In this document: piece after piece, positions 37,515-45,504 of the stretch
Layout: each line of letters begins with the position of its first letter
Numbering within the stretch: the stretch's first letter is position 1
DNA from: Pantoea sp. 18069
Lineage (GTDB): Bacteria; Pseudomonadota; Gammaproteobacteria; Burkholderiales; Burkholderiaceae_C
Assembly: GCF_902706035.1 (NCBI RefSeq)
Contig: NZ_CACSJA010000001.1
Coordinates: forward strand, 124,001-188,000
Direction: 5' to 3'
Length of the DNA stretch: 64,000 nt
The notes under the pieces: generated by a model
The model's input: the letters and a program-made list of their open reading frames with translations, nothing else
Databases searched by the model: none
Told to the model about the DNA's origin: nothing
Made by a program: the position numbers and the translations under genes

Positions 37515-39008
37515 ATGTTGAATCGCCGCAGTGTATTGGCCGCCAGCACCCTGGCCAGCACGACCTTGCTCGCGCCCTGGAGCGCCATTGCCCAGGACAG
37601 GAAAAACAGCGCCGTGGTGCTCGCGCTCACGCTCGAGCCGCCAGGGCTGGACCCCACGGCCGGCGCGGCCTCGTCGATTGCCGAGATCGTGCACTACAAC
37701 ATCTTCGAGACCCTGACCAAGATCAATTCCGACGGCAGCGTCTCGCCGCTGCTCGCCGAGAGCTGGGAAGTCGGCGCCGATCTCAAGACGTTCACTTTCA
37801 AGCTGCGCAAAAACGTCAAGTTCCACAACGGCGTACCGTTCAATGCCGATGCGGTGAAGTTCTCGTTCGATCGCGCCGCGAGCGAGACAAGCACCAACAA
37901 GGACAAGCGCAACTTTGCGAGCATGCGTACGCAGATCGTCGATCCGCACACGGTGGTGATCACCAACGAGGACATAGACCCCGACTTCCTGTTCGTGCTC
38001 GGCCAGGCCACCTCCATCATTGTCGAGCCCAGGAGCGCGGCCACCAACGCCACCCAGCCCGTGGGCACCGGCCCCTACCAGATGGGCCGCTGGAGCAAGG
38101 GTGCGTCCGTCACGCTGCAGGCCTGGAAGGACTACCGCACGGCCAAGGACATCCACATCCAGCGCGCGACGTTCCGCTTCATTCCCGATCCCGCGGCCCA
38201 GGTCGCGGCGCTGATGGCCGGCGACGTCGACTGCTTCCCGCGCGTGTCACCGCGCAGCGTCGCGCAATTCAAGGCCAACCCGCGCTTCCAGGTGCTGGTC
38301 AGCGGCTCGCGCGCCAAGACCATTGTCGCGATCAACAACGCGCGCAAGCCCTTGAACGATGTGCGCGTGCGCCGCGCCATCGCCGCCGCCATCGACCGCA
38401 AGACGGTGATCGACGGCGCGGCCGAAGGCTATGGCGTGCCCATAGGCAGCTACTACGTGCCCACGGCCTTCGGCTATGTCGACACCACGGGCATCAACCC
38501 CTACGACCTCGACAAGGCCAAGGCGCTGCTGGCCGAAGCCGGCGTGAAACTGCCGCTGACGCTGACCATGACGCTGCCGCCCGCGCCCTATGCGCGCCAG
38601 GGCGGTGAAGTGATTGCGGCCCAGCTCGCCAAGATAGGCATCGAAGTCAAGCTGCAGAACGTCGAATGGGCGCAGTGGCTCAGCGGCACCTATGGCAACA
38701 AGAACTACGACCTGACGATCATTTCCCACGTCGAGCCTTTCGACCTGGGCAACTTCGCCAAGCCCGACTACTACTGGGGCTACCAGTCGCCGCAATTCAA
38801 CGCGCTGTTCGACCAGATCAAGCGCGCGTCCCGCCCCGCGGACCGCGCACGGCTGCTGGCCGAAGCCCAGCGCCTGATCGCGCAGGACGCGGTGCATGCC
38901 TTTCTCTACCAGCCGCAATGGGTCACGGTGGCCAGGAAGGACCTGCGCGGCCTGTGGAAAGACATGCCGGTGTTTGTCAACGACCTCTCGGCCCTGTCCT
39001 GGGCCTAA
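37515..39008 (+). CDS. Peptide-type ABC transporter substrate-binding protein
   Basis: A 497-residue SBP family 5 (DppA/OppA) protein. Signal peptide (RRSVLAASTLASTTLLAPWSAIA), then the family signature around IVHYNIFETLTKINSDGSVS and LAESWEVGADLKTFTFKLRK (about residues 55-95), RAIAAAIDRKTVIDGAAEGYG (about 290), and the C-terminal lobe. Delivers a peptide or other small ligand to the two permeases. Unusually, it is the last gene of the unit rather than the first. Confidence 0.92.
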   Translation: MLNRRSVLAASTLASTTLLAPWSAIAQDRKNSAVVLALTLEPPGLDPTAGAASSIAEIVHYNIFETLTKINSDGSVSPLLAESWEVGADLKTFTFKLRKNVKFHNGVPFNADAVKFSFDRAASETSTNKDKRNFASMRTQIVDPHTVVITNEDIDPDFLFVLGQATSIIVEPRSAATNATQPVGTGPYQMGRWSKGASVTLQAWKDYRTAKDIHIQRATFRFIPDPAAQVAALMAGDVDCFPRVSPRSVAQFKANPRFQVLVSGSRAKTIVAINNARKPLNDVRVRRAIAAAIDRKTVIDGAAEGYGVPIGSYYVPTAFGYVDTTGINPYDLDKAKALLAEAGVKLPLTLTMTLPPAPYARQGGEVIAAQLAKIGIEVKLQNVEWAQWLSGTYGNKNYDLTIISHVEPFDLGNFAKPDYYWGYQSPQFNALFDQIKRASRPADRARLLAEAQRLIAQDAVHAFLYQPQWVTVARKDLRGLWKDMPVFVNDLSALSWA

Positions 39009-39039
39009 TGGGCCCGGCCGGCGTTTAGCGTACGCAGCC

Positions 39040-39180
39040 TTTGAAACTGGCGCGCCCCAGCCGCTTGGCAGCGAGGAAGGGCCGCCCCGTACCGAGGCTG
39101 CCGTCCCTAGCCGGGCGCCCCCCTCCACCGAAGGTTGAGAGGGGGAAGCCGGGGCGCGCCTAGCGCGAAGCGGCTCAGGG
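39040..39180. repeat. GC-rich intergenic repeat, lysE right flank
   Basis: Contains GGGCCGCCCCGTACCGAGGC, a CCCCCCTCCACCGAAGGTTG...GAGGGGGAAG palindrome, and GCGCGAAGCGGCTCAGGGGG. This text type recurs in intergenic regions of Comamonadaceae as I remember them. It lies between the convergent binding-protein and lysE genes. Confidence 0.55.
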
Positions 39181-39185
39181 GGTGC

Positions 39186-39830
39186 CTACTTTTCCAATGA
39201 AGCCAGGCGCGCGGCCAGGCCGACAAAGACCAGCGCGGTCAGTCGGTTGAGCCAGCGCTGGCCGTGGGCCGAGCGCTGCAGCAGGCGGCCAAACGCGCCG
39301 GAGAAGCAGGCCATGGCGCCAAACACCAGGAAGGCGGCCAGCATGAACACGCCGCCCAGCACCATGATCTGCGGCGCCAGGCTGCCGCGTGCCGGATCGG
39401 CAAACTGCGGCAGGAACGCCAGGAAGAACATCAATACCTTGGGGTTGGTCAGGCTCATGAGCATGCCGCGCGCGCTCATGCGGCGCAGCGCGCGGGCACT
39501 CAGTTCGACACCGGCCTGGCGCGCTGCGGTGTCGGCCTGCGTGACAGGTGCACGCCAGGCCTGCCAGGCCAGATACGCGAGATAGGCCGCGCCACAGTAT
39601 TTGAGCACGGTGAAGGCCATCGGCGACGAAGCAAAGACCGCGGCCAGCCCCAGGGCCACGGCCGCCGTATGCACCACCAGCCCGGCGCAAAGCCCCACCA
39701 CCACGGCCATGCCGGCGCGCGCGCCGTGGCGTATCGATTGCAGCAGCACAAACACATTGTCCGGGCCGGGGCTGAAGGCCAGCAGCACGGCAACGCCAAA
39801 GAACGCGATCAGGGTTTCGGGAGTGGGCAT
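39186..39830 (-). CDS. LysE/RhtB-family amino-acid exporter
   Basis: A 214-residue membrane protein with about six helices. The family signature FSPGPDNVFVLLQSIRHG lies at about residues 20-37, and MSLTNPKVLMFFLAFLPQF at about 120-138. I chose the ATG at 39830 (MPTPETLIAFFG). LysE/RhtB proteins export amino acids such as Lys, Thr or homoserine lactone; the substrate here is unknown. A single gene with GC-rich repeats on both sides. Confidence 0.9.
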   Translation of the reverse strand: MPTPETLIAFFGVAVLLAFSPGPDNVFVLLQSIRHGARAGMAVVVGLCAGLVVHTAAVALGLAAVFASSPMAFTVLKYCGAAYLAYLAWQAWRAPVTQADTAARQAGVELSARALRRMSARGMLMSLTNPKVLMFFLAFLPQFADPARGSLAPQIMVLGGVFMLAAFLVFGAMACFSGAFGRLLQRSAHGQRWLNRLTALVFVGLAARLASLEK

Positions 39831-39959
39831 GAAAAGGCTTTCAGACGCTCTTGAACCGCGGCGCTCGTCACCAGCCTGGATCACCAGTCCCTCGATGGTG
39901 CGTGGCAAGGGGCTAGTGGAGGGCCGGTACGATTGAGCAGAGAGTTCGGGAAGGGCGGA

Positions 39960-40043
39960 TCGAGCCGCCGCCGGGCCGCCCCAAGGCGGCGAGGGCCCCC
40001 CTGGGGGACAGCGCGCTACGCGAAGCGAGCAAGCGTGGGGGCT
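39960..40043. repeat. GC-rich intergenic repeat, lysE left flank
   Basis: GCCGCCGGGCCGCCCCAAGG, GGGCCCCCCTGGGGGACAGC, then CGCTACGCGAAGCGAGCAAG and CGTGGGGGC. Palindromic, and of the same general type as 39040-39180. Located between the lysE promoter side and the BLUF gene end. Confidence 0.55.
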
Positions 40044-40047
40044 ATGG

Positions 40048-40470
40048 TCAAGCCCGGCCCATGATGGAGGCAGTCGCCATCAACTCTTCCAGCAGCGCCA
40101 GCGACATCTTCCCCGACACCGCATAGGGATCGAGCTCGATGGTCTCGGAATACTTGAGAACGATCGCATGGTTGATGCGCGACAGATTGACCTGGCCCAT
40201 GGTCCAGCCGCCAAAGCGGCGCTCGTCGATTTCCTCGTAGTACAGCAGTTCCACATCCTGGTGGCGCGCATCGCGCTGGATATGGCCAAACAGCGCGCTG
40301 ACCTGCGAGCGCCCGCCTTCGATGGCCTGCAGGAACACGCCGCCGCCATAGCACAGCACGCCGGTGATGCCCGAGGCCGGGTTGTGCTCGCGCGCCTGGG
40401 TCAGGATGGCTTCGATCGCAGCGGCAGAATCGTCTGCGGCTCGGCTTGCATAGATCAGGCGCACCAGCAT
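40048..40470 (-). CDS. Short BLUF-domain blue-light sensor
   Basis: A 140-residue single-domain flavin photoreceptor. The core LVRLIYASR (Tyr7), HNPASGITGVLCYGGGVFLQ (Asn30, Gln48) and RRFGGWTMGQV (Trp89, Met91) gives all residues known to hydrogen-bond FAD and drive the light-induced switch. A helical cap of about 45 residues follows; no output enzyme domain is fused, so it must act through a partner protein. Its ATG lies 3 bp after the folE stop, indicating a folE-BLUF operon. Confidence 0.92.
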   Translation of the reverse strand: MLVRLIYASRAADDSAAAIEAILTQAREHNPASGITGVLCYGGGVFLQAIEGGRSQVSALFGHIQRDARHQDVELLYYEEIDERRFGGWTMGQVNLSRINHAIVLKYSETIELDPYAVSGKMSLALLEELMATASIMGRA

Positions 40471-40473
40471 GTA

Positions 40474-41202
40474 TCAGTTCCTTCCGGGAATCAGCGAGAG
40501 AAATTCGCGACGCAGCGTCGGGTCCTTGAGGAATACGCCGCGCATCACCGAGTTGAGCATCTTCGAGTCCATCTCGCGCACACCACGCCAGGACATGCAG
40601 AAGTGCGAAGCTTCCATGACGATGGCCAGGCCGTCGGGCTGGGTCTTTTCCATGATCAGGTCGGCCAGTTGCACCACGGCTTCTTCCTGGATCTGGGGGC
40701 GTCCCATGACCCAGTCGACCAGGCGCGCGTACTTGGACAAGCCTATGACATTGGTGTGTTCGTTGGGCAGCACGCCGATCCAGATCTTGCCTATGACCGG
40801 GCAGAAATGGTGGCTGCAGGCGCTGCGCACCGTGATCGGGCCGACGATCATCAATTCGTTGAGGTGCTCGGCGTTGGGGAACTCGGTGATCGCCGGGGCC
40901 TGCGTATAGCGGCCCTTGAACACTTCGTTGACATACATCTTGGCCACGCGCCGCGCCGTGGTGCGCGTGTTGTGGTCCTTGGCGGTATCGATGACCAGGC
41001 TGTCGAGCACGCCCTGCATCTTGGACTCGACTTCGTCGAGCAATTTCTCGAGTTCGCCGGGTTCTATGAATTCCGCGATGTTGTCGTTGGCGTTGTAGCG
41101 CTTGCGTGCCGCAGCAAGCCGCTCACGAATTTTCACGGAAACGGGCGTCCCTTCGTCGGGGCTGGCGGTATTCATGTCGGCGGCAGCGAGTTCTCTGAGC
41201 AT
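40474..41202 (-). CDS. folE: GTP cyclohydrolase I
   Basis: First enzyme of tetrahydrofolate synthesis, converting GTP to 7,8-dihydroneopterin triphosphate. The 242 residues include zinc ligands in RSACSHHFCPVIGKIWIG and EASHFCMSWRG, plus VIGLSKYARLVDW and RPQIQEE. An N-terminal extension of about 40 residues precedes the usual core. AGGA lies 7 bp before the first ATG; an internal ATG 27 bp on is an alternative. Probably cotranscribed with the BLUF gene. Confidence 0.95.
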   Translation of the reverse strand: MLRELAAADMNTASPDEGTPVSVKIRERLAAARKRYNANDNIAEFIEPGELEKLLDEVESKMQGVLDSLVIDTAKDHNTRTTARRVAKMYVNEVFKGRYTQAPAITEFPNAEHLNELMIVGPITVRSACSHHFCPVIGKIWIGVLPNEHTNVIGLSKYARLVDWVMGRPQIQEEAVVQLADLIMEKTQPDGLAIVMEASHFCMSWRGVREMDSKMLNSVMRGVFLKDPTLRREFLSLIPGRN

Positions 41203-41292
41203 GCGGGCATCCTACCAGCGATTGCGCTGTTTGCCCTCGCAAAGGACTTCCCCGGTTTTCGCTGCAAAGCCCGGTGATCCGGGGCCGCAGCC

Positions 41293-42048
41293 TCAGAGCT
41301 TGAACTCGGCGATCAATGGCAGGTGGTCGGACATGCGCCACCAGATCTTGCCCTTGGGCACATGCAGGCCGCAGGGCGTGAGCCCGCGCACATAGACATG
41401 GTCGAGCTGGGCCAGTGGCAGACGCGAGGGATAGGTCATCATGCCCGCAGCATCATCGAACTCGTAGAGGCCAAAGCCGGCGAGCATGCGCTTGATCTGG
41501 CCGCCCCAGTCGTTGAAGTCGCCGGCGACGACCAGCGGCGCGCCCGGCGGCACTTCGCGCTCGATGAAGCGCTGCAGCTGCGCGATCTGGCGCATGCGGC
41601 TGCCGCGGATCAGGCCCAGATGGACGACGATCGCATGCACGCACCGGCCCTGGATATCGATCTCCACATGCAGCAGGCCGCGCTGCTCGAAGCGGTGGTC
41701 GGAGATGTCCTCGTGCTTGTGCGCCAGCACCGGCCAACGGGTCAGCAGCGCGTTGCCGTGCTCGCCGTCGCGCGTATAGGCATTGGTGCGGTAGATCGAC
41801 TCATAGCCTTCGGGTGCGAGATATTCAGCCTGCGACACCTCGGGCCAGCGGTCGAAGTACAGCGCTTCGCGCCGGTTCATCTTGCGCACTTCCTGCAGGC
41901 AGACGATGTCGGCGTCGAGCTGCTCGACGGCCAGGCCCAGGTTGTGGATCTCGAGCCGCCGCGCCGGGCCCAGCCCCTGGACGCCCTTGTGGATGTTGTA
42001 GGTCGCGACACGCAGGATGCCGGAGTCGGAAGGATGGGCAACAGTCAT
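41293..42048 (-). CDS. Endonuclease/exonuclease/phosphatase-fold protein
   Basis: A 251-residue EEP-superfamily hydrolase. Metal and catalytic motifs: ATYNIHKG (about residue 20), IVCLQEVRK, VVHLGLIRGSR, VAGDFNDWG, and the C-terminal MSDHLPLIAE. Related YbhP-like proteins are usually encoded beside cardiolipin synthase; here it lies between nudB (ATGA overlap) and folE (90 bp). Substrate unknown, perhaps a lipid or nucleotide phosphodiester. Confidence 0.88.
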   Translation of the reverse strand: MTVAHPSDSGILRVATYNIHKGVQGLGPARRLEIHNLGLAVEQLDADIVCLQEVRKMNRREALYFDRWPEVSQAEYLAPEGYESIYRTNAYTRDGEHGNALLTRWPVLAHKHEDISDHRFEQRGLLHVEIDIQGRCVHAIVVHLGLIRGSRMRQIAQLQRFIEREVPPGAPLVVAGDFNDWGGQIKRMLAGFGLYEFDDAAGMMTYPSRLPLAQLDHVYVRGLTPCGLHVPKGKIWWRMSDHLPLIAEFKL

Positions 42049-42518
42049 GTACAGCGGGTAGAACAAAGGATAGGGGACGCGAGGCGAGGCAGAAGCAATA
42101 TCGCTTCCGCGTTCGATGCAGCCGTACAGCGGTCCGCCGCTTCGTGCCAAGCATGCCAAGCAAATGCGGTATGTTCGCGAGGATTCAAGCCCACGCAGGT
42201 GTAGGACGGAACCTCCAGACCGAACACCCGCTCGGTGTTGTGCCAGACACCCGGTGCGTAGCGGTGCTGCCACTCAGGGTAGATGGTGTAGACGTTCTCG
42301 AGCTGCCAGTCGAGCAGGCGGCAGCCCGGGCCATGGGCGTCGATGCCGGTTTCCTCGCGCACCTCGCGCGCGGCCACGGCTTCCCAGTCTTCGTCCTCGA
42401 AGTCCTTGCTGCCGGTCACCGACTGCCAGAACTCCGGCTGGCCCGTGCGCTGCAGCAGCAGTACCTGCAGTTGCGGCGTGTGGATCACCACCAGCACGGA
42501 TTGCGGAATTTTCGCCAT
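42045..42518 (-). CDS. nudB: Dihydroneopterin triphosphate diphosphatase
   Basis: Nudix enzyme that removes pyrophosphate from the folE product in folate synthesis. The 157 residues contain the Nudix box GSKDFEDEDWEAVAAREVRE followed by ETGID (G-x5-E-x7-REVREETGI), and VTGSKDF and WHNTERVFGLEVP typical of NudB. I chose the ATG at 42518 (MAKIPQSVLVVIHT). It follows aspS as in E. coli, but a terminator hairpin separates the two. Confidence 0.9.
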   Translation of the reverse strand: MAKIPQSVLVVIHTPQLQVLLLQRTGQPEFWQSVTGSKDFEDEDWEAVAAREVREETGIDAHGPGCRLLDWQLENVYTIYPEWQHRYAPGVWHNTERVFGLEVPSYTCVGLNPREHTAFAWHAWHEAADRCTAASNAEAILLLPRLASPILCSTRCT

Positions 42519-42545
42519 GGACCATTGTGGCCCAGGCGGGCACCC

Positions 42546-42590
42546 AAGAAAAAACGGCACCCGCCTGACCCTAGGGTCAAGCGGGTGCCG
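42546..42590 (-). terminator. aspS terminator
   Basis: On the minus strand CGGCACCCGC-TTGACCC pairs around TA with GGGTCA-GCGGGTGCCG (one bulge each side) and is followed by TTTTTT-CTT. A strong intrinsic terminator 24 bp after aspS and 28 bp before the nudB ATG. Confidence 0.88.
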
Positions 42591-42613
42591 CTGTTCAGGA
42601 AAGCCGGGAGCTA

Positions 42614-44413
42614 TTAAGCCTTTGCTGCGTCGAGGTTCCGAAGACGGATGTGCAGTTCGCGCAGCTGCTTCTCGTCGACCGGGCTCGGTGCCTGGGTCAG
42701 CAGGCATTGGGCGCGCTGGGTCTTGGGGAAGGCGATCACGTCGCGGATCGACTCGGCACCGGTCATCAGCGTGACGATGCGGTCCAGGCCGAACGCCAGG
42801 CCGCCGTGCGGGGGCGCGCCGTATTGCAGCGCGTCGAGCAGGAAGCCGAACTTGAGCTGTGCGTCTTCGGGCGTGATCCTGAGCGCGTCGAACACCTTCT
42901 TCTGGACTTCGGCGCGGTGGATACGGACCGAACCGCCACCCATTTCCCAGCCGTTGAGCACCATGTCGTAGGCCTTGGCGATGCACTTGCCGGGATCGGT
43001 GACCATCAGGTCTTCATGGCCATCCTTGGGCGCCGTGAAGGGGTGGTGCACCGCGACCCAGCGGTCGTTTTCCTCGTCATGCTCGAACATCGGGAAGTCG
43101 ACCACCCACAGCGGCGCCCAGCGGTCTTCGAACAGGCCGTGGCTCTTGCCGAACTCGCTGTGGCCGACCTTGATGCGCAGCGCGCCGATGGCGTCGTTGA
43201 CGATCTTTTCCTTGTCGGCGCCGAAGAAGATCAGATCGCCGTCCTGGGCGCCCGTGCGCTTGACGATTTCGGCCAGGGCCGCGTCGTGCAGGTTCTTGAC
43301 GATGGGCGACTGCAGGCCTTCGCGGCCCTTGGCAGCTTCATTGACCTTGATCCAGGCCAGGCCCTTGGCGCCGTAGATCTTGACGAACTCGGTGTAGCCG
43401 TCGATCTCGCCGCGGCTGATGGCCGCGCCACCGGGCACGCGCAGTGCCACGACACGGCCACCAGGCGTGGTCGCGGGTGCGGAGAACACCTTGAAGTCGA
43501 CATCGGCCATGACGTCGGTCAGTTCGGTGAATTCGAGCTTGACGCGCAGGTCGGGCTTGTCCGAACCATAGAGACGGGCTGCGTCCTGGTAGCTCATGAC
43601 CGGGAAATCGCCCAGGTCCACGCCCAGCGCGGTCTGGAACACGGTCTTGATCATGCCCTGGAACATGTCGCGGATTTCCTGCTCATCCATGAACGAGGTT
43701 TCAATATCGATCTGGGTGAATTCAGGCTGGCGGTCGGCGCGCAGGTCTTCGTCGCGGAAGCACTTGGTGATCTGGTAGTAGCGGTCGAAGCCCGCGACCA
43801 TCAGCAACTGCTTGAACAGCTGGGGCGACTGGGGCAGCGCGAAGAACTGGCCGTCGTGCACGCGGCTGGGCACGAGATAGTCGCGCGCGCCTTCGGGCGT
43901 GCTCTTGGTGAGCATGGGCGTTTCGATGTCGACGAAGCCATTGGCGTCGAGGAACTTGCGCACTTCCATGCTGACCTTGTAGCGCAGCATCAGGTTCTTC
44001 TGCATGTAGGGACGGCGCAGGTCGAGCACGCGGTGCGTGAGGCGCACGGTTTCCGACAGGTTCTCGTCGTCGATCTGGAACGGCGGCGTCACGGAAGCGT
44101 TGAGCACGTTGAGTTCATGGCACAGCACTTCGATCTGGCCGCTCTTGAGCTTGTCGTTGGTCGTGCCCGCGGGGCGCGCGCGCACCAGGCCCTTGACCTG
44201 CACGCAGAATTCGTTGCGCACGCCTTCGGCGGTCTGGAACATCTCGGCGCGGTCCGGGTCGCAGACCACCTGCACATGGCCTTCGCGATCGCGCAGGTCG
44301 ATGAAAATCACGCCACCGTGGTCGCGGCGACGGTTCACCCAGCCCGACAGGGTGACGGTTTGGCCCAACAGGGCTTCGGTCACAAGACCGCAATAGTGGG
44401 AGCGCATGGCCAT
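42614..44413 (-). CDS. aspS: Aspartyl-tRNA synthetase
   Basis: Class II synthetase of 599 residues. N-terminal OB-fold anticodon domain ([20 protein letters not shown]), class II motif 2 ([20 protein letters not shown]), the bacterial GAD insertion (about 300-410) and motif 3 ([16 protein letters not shown]). Probably non-discriminating (Asp/Asn) as in most Burkholderiales, which sequence alone does not settle. Two nearby ATG codons (44413, 44407) are possible starts. Sits downstream of fmdB and the DUF502 gene. Confidence 0.97.
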   Translation of the reverse strand: MAMRSHYCGLVTEALLGQTVTLSGWVNRRRDHGGVIFIDLRDREGHVQVVCDPDRAEMFQTAEGVRNEFCVQVKGLVRARPAGTTNDKLKSGQIEVLCHELNVLNASVTPPFQIDDENLSETVRLTHRVLDLRRPYMQKNLMLRYKVSMEVRKFLDANGFVDIETPMLTKSTPEGARDYLVPSRVHDGQFFALPQSPQLFKQLLMVAGFDRYYQITKCFRDEDLRADRQPEFTQIDIETSFMDEQEIRDMFQGMIKTVFQTALGVDLGDFPVMSYQDAARLYGSDKPDLRVKLEFTELTDVMADVDFKVFSAPATTPGGRVVALRVPGGAAISRGEIDGYTEFVKIYGAKGLAWIKVNEAAKGREGLQSPIVKNLHDAALAEIVKRTGAQDGDLIFFGADKEKIVNDAIGALRIKVGHSEFGKSHGLFEDRWAPLWVVDFPMFEHDEENDRWVAVHHPFTAPKDGHEDLMVTDPGKCIAKAYDMVLNGWEMGGGSVRIHRAEVQKKVFDALRITPEDAQLKFGFLLDALQYGAPPHGGLAFGLDRIVTLMTGAESIRDVIAFPKTQRAQCLLTQAPSPVDEKQLRELHIRLRNLDAAKA

Positions 44414-44454
44414 GGCTAGTCTTCCTGCGCCCTCTTGGGACGCGACAAGGTTTG

Positions 44455-45075
44455 TTATTTCGGGTTCGCGAGCGTGGTGTCGGGTGGCGCCACCACGCCC
44501 ATCGAAACGATGTATTTGAGCGCGGCATCCACGCTCATGTCGAGTTCAATGCAGTCGCTCTTGCGCACGATCACGAAATAGCCCCCGGTGGGGTTCGGGG
44601 TCGTGGGAACGAACACACTCAGGTATTCGTCGCGCAGATAGGCTGCGATCTCGCCGCTGGGCGAGCCCGTGACGAAGGCCACGGTCCAGACGCCTTCACG
44701 CGGCCACTGCACCAGCACGGCCGTGCGAAACGCATTGCCGCTTTCGGAAAACAGCGTGTCCGAAACCTGCTTGACGCTCGAATAGATCGAGCGCACCACA
44801 GGAATGCGGCTGACCACGGCATCGCCCCAGGATACCAGCGTGCGGCCCGCAAGGTTGCTCGCCGCGGCCCCGACCACCAGCAAGATGCCCAGCGTCAGCA
44901 GCACGCCGAAGCCGGGAATGTGAAAGCCCAGCAGACGGTCGGGCTGCCAGGCCTCGGGCAGGATGGTCAGCGTCTGGTCGAGCGTACCCACGATCCAGTT
45001 CAGCACCCAGACGGTGATGACGCCGGGAACAATCACCAGCAGGCCGGTGAACAGCCATTTGCGCAGAGCAGCCAT
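44455..45075 (-). CDS. DUF502 membrane protein
   Basis: A 206-residue protein with two N-terminal helices ([19 protein letters not shown] and [18 protein letters not shown]) and the family motifs [19 protein letters not shown] and [16 protein letters not shown]. Conserved between fmdB and aspS in Betaproteobacteria. Function unknown; plant homologues (COV1) affect vascular patterning. Lies 9 bp after fmdB and 41 bp before aspS. Confidence 0.9.
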   Translation of the reverse strand: MAALRKWLFTGLLVIVPGVITVWVLNWIVGTLDQTLTILPEAWQPDRLLGFHIPGFGVLLTLGILLVVGAAASNLAGRTLVSWGDAVVSRIPVVRSIYSSVKQVSDTLFSESGNAFRTAVLVQWPREGVWTVAFVTGSPSGEIAAYLRDEYLSVFVPTTPNPTGGYFVIVRKSDCIELDMSVDAALKYIVSMGVVAPPDTTLANPK

Positions 45076-45084
45076 GTGCCGGAC

Positions 45085-45408
45085 TCAGTCGGCCGCGCCA
45101 GCGCTGGCGGTGGCAGGCGCGGCGGCCGGCGCCGCCGCAGCGGTTGCGGCCGGCGCCGCAGCGGCAGCAGCGGGGGCGGCGCCATCTGCGGCAGCAGGCG
45201 CCGAAGCGGCCGCAGGCTTGCTGCCGCCATTCTTGAAATCGGTGGCATACCAGCCCGTGCCCTTGAGCTGAAAGCCAGGGGCCGTGAGCTGCTTGGAGAA
45301 CGCCTGTGCATTGCAGGCCGGACACTGCGTCAGCGGAGCATCGGACATTTTCTGCAGCACATCCTTGGCATGACCACAGGAACCACACTTGTACGCGTAA
45401 ATGGGCAT
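45085..45408 (-). CDS. FmdB-family zinc-ribbon protein
   Basis: A 107-residue protein. Residues 1-65 form the FmdB zinc ribbon (MPIYAYKCGSCGH, then CPACNA, then GFQLKGTGWYATDF). The remaining 40 residues are almost only Ala and Pro, a low-complexity tail common in this family in high-GC organisms. I chose the ATG at 45408 that gives MPIYAYKC. A perfect minus-strand TATAAT lies 36 bp upstream, so it is probably the first gene of fmdB-DUF502-aspS. Confidence 0.92.
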   Translation of the reverse strand: MPIYAYKCGSCGHAKDVLQKMSDAPLTQCPACNAQAFSKQLTAPGFQLKGTGWYATDFKNGGSKPAAASAPAAADGAAPAAAAAAPAATAAAAPAAAPATASAGAAD

Positions 45409-45443
45409 AGCGCTTCGAATCGAGGGAAAGTGCAAAACCCTCG

Positions 45444-45449
45444 ATTATA
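45444..45449 (-). promoter_or_regulatory. -10 element of the fmdB-DUF502-aspS unit
   Basis: TATAAT on the minus strand, 36 bp before the fmdB ATG in GC-rich DNA. I see no convincing -35 hexamer 17 bp upstream, so it may be weak or need an activator. Confidence 0.5.
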
Positions 45450-45473
45450 GGCACGCGCCTCGAACCCGGCGCC

Positions 45474-45497
45474 GGCAGGGGTGTGTGAGCCCCTGCC
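45474..45497. terminator. Hairpin after the symporter gene
   Basis: GGCAGGGG-TGTGTGAG-CCCCTGCC, a perfect 8-bp GC stem 8 bp beyond the symporter stop. The T-run (GTTTT) lies on the plus-strand side only, so on the minus strand it is not a classical terminator; it still separates the symporter from fmdB. Confidence 0.55.
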
Positions 45498-45504
45498 CGA
45501 GTTT

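Noticed and set aside
45100-45210. Simple-sequence or CRISPR-like repeat
   Set aside because: It is the Ala/Pro-rich coding tail of the FmdB-family gene; no direct repeats with spacers of constant length were found anywhere in the window.
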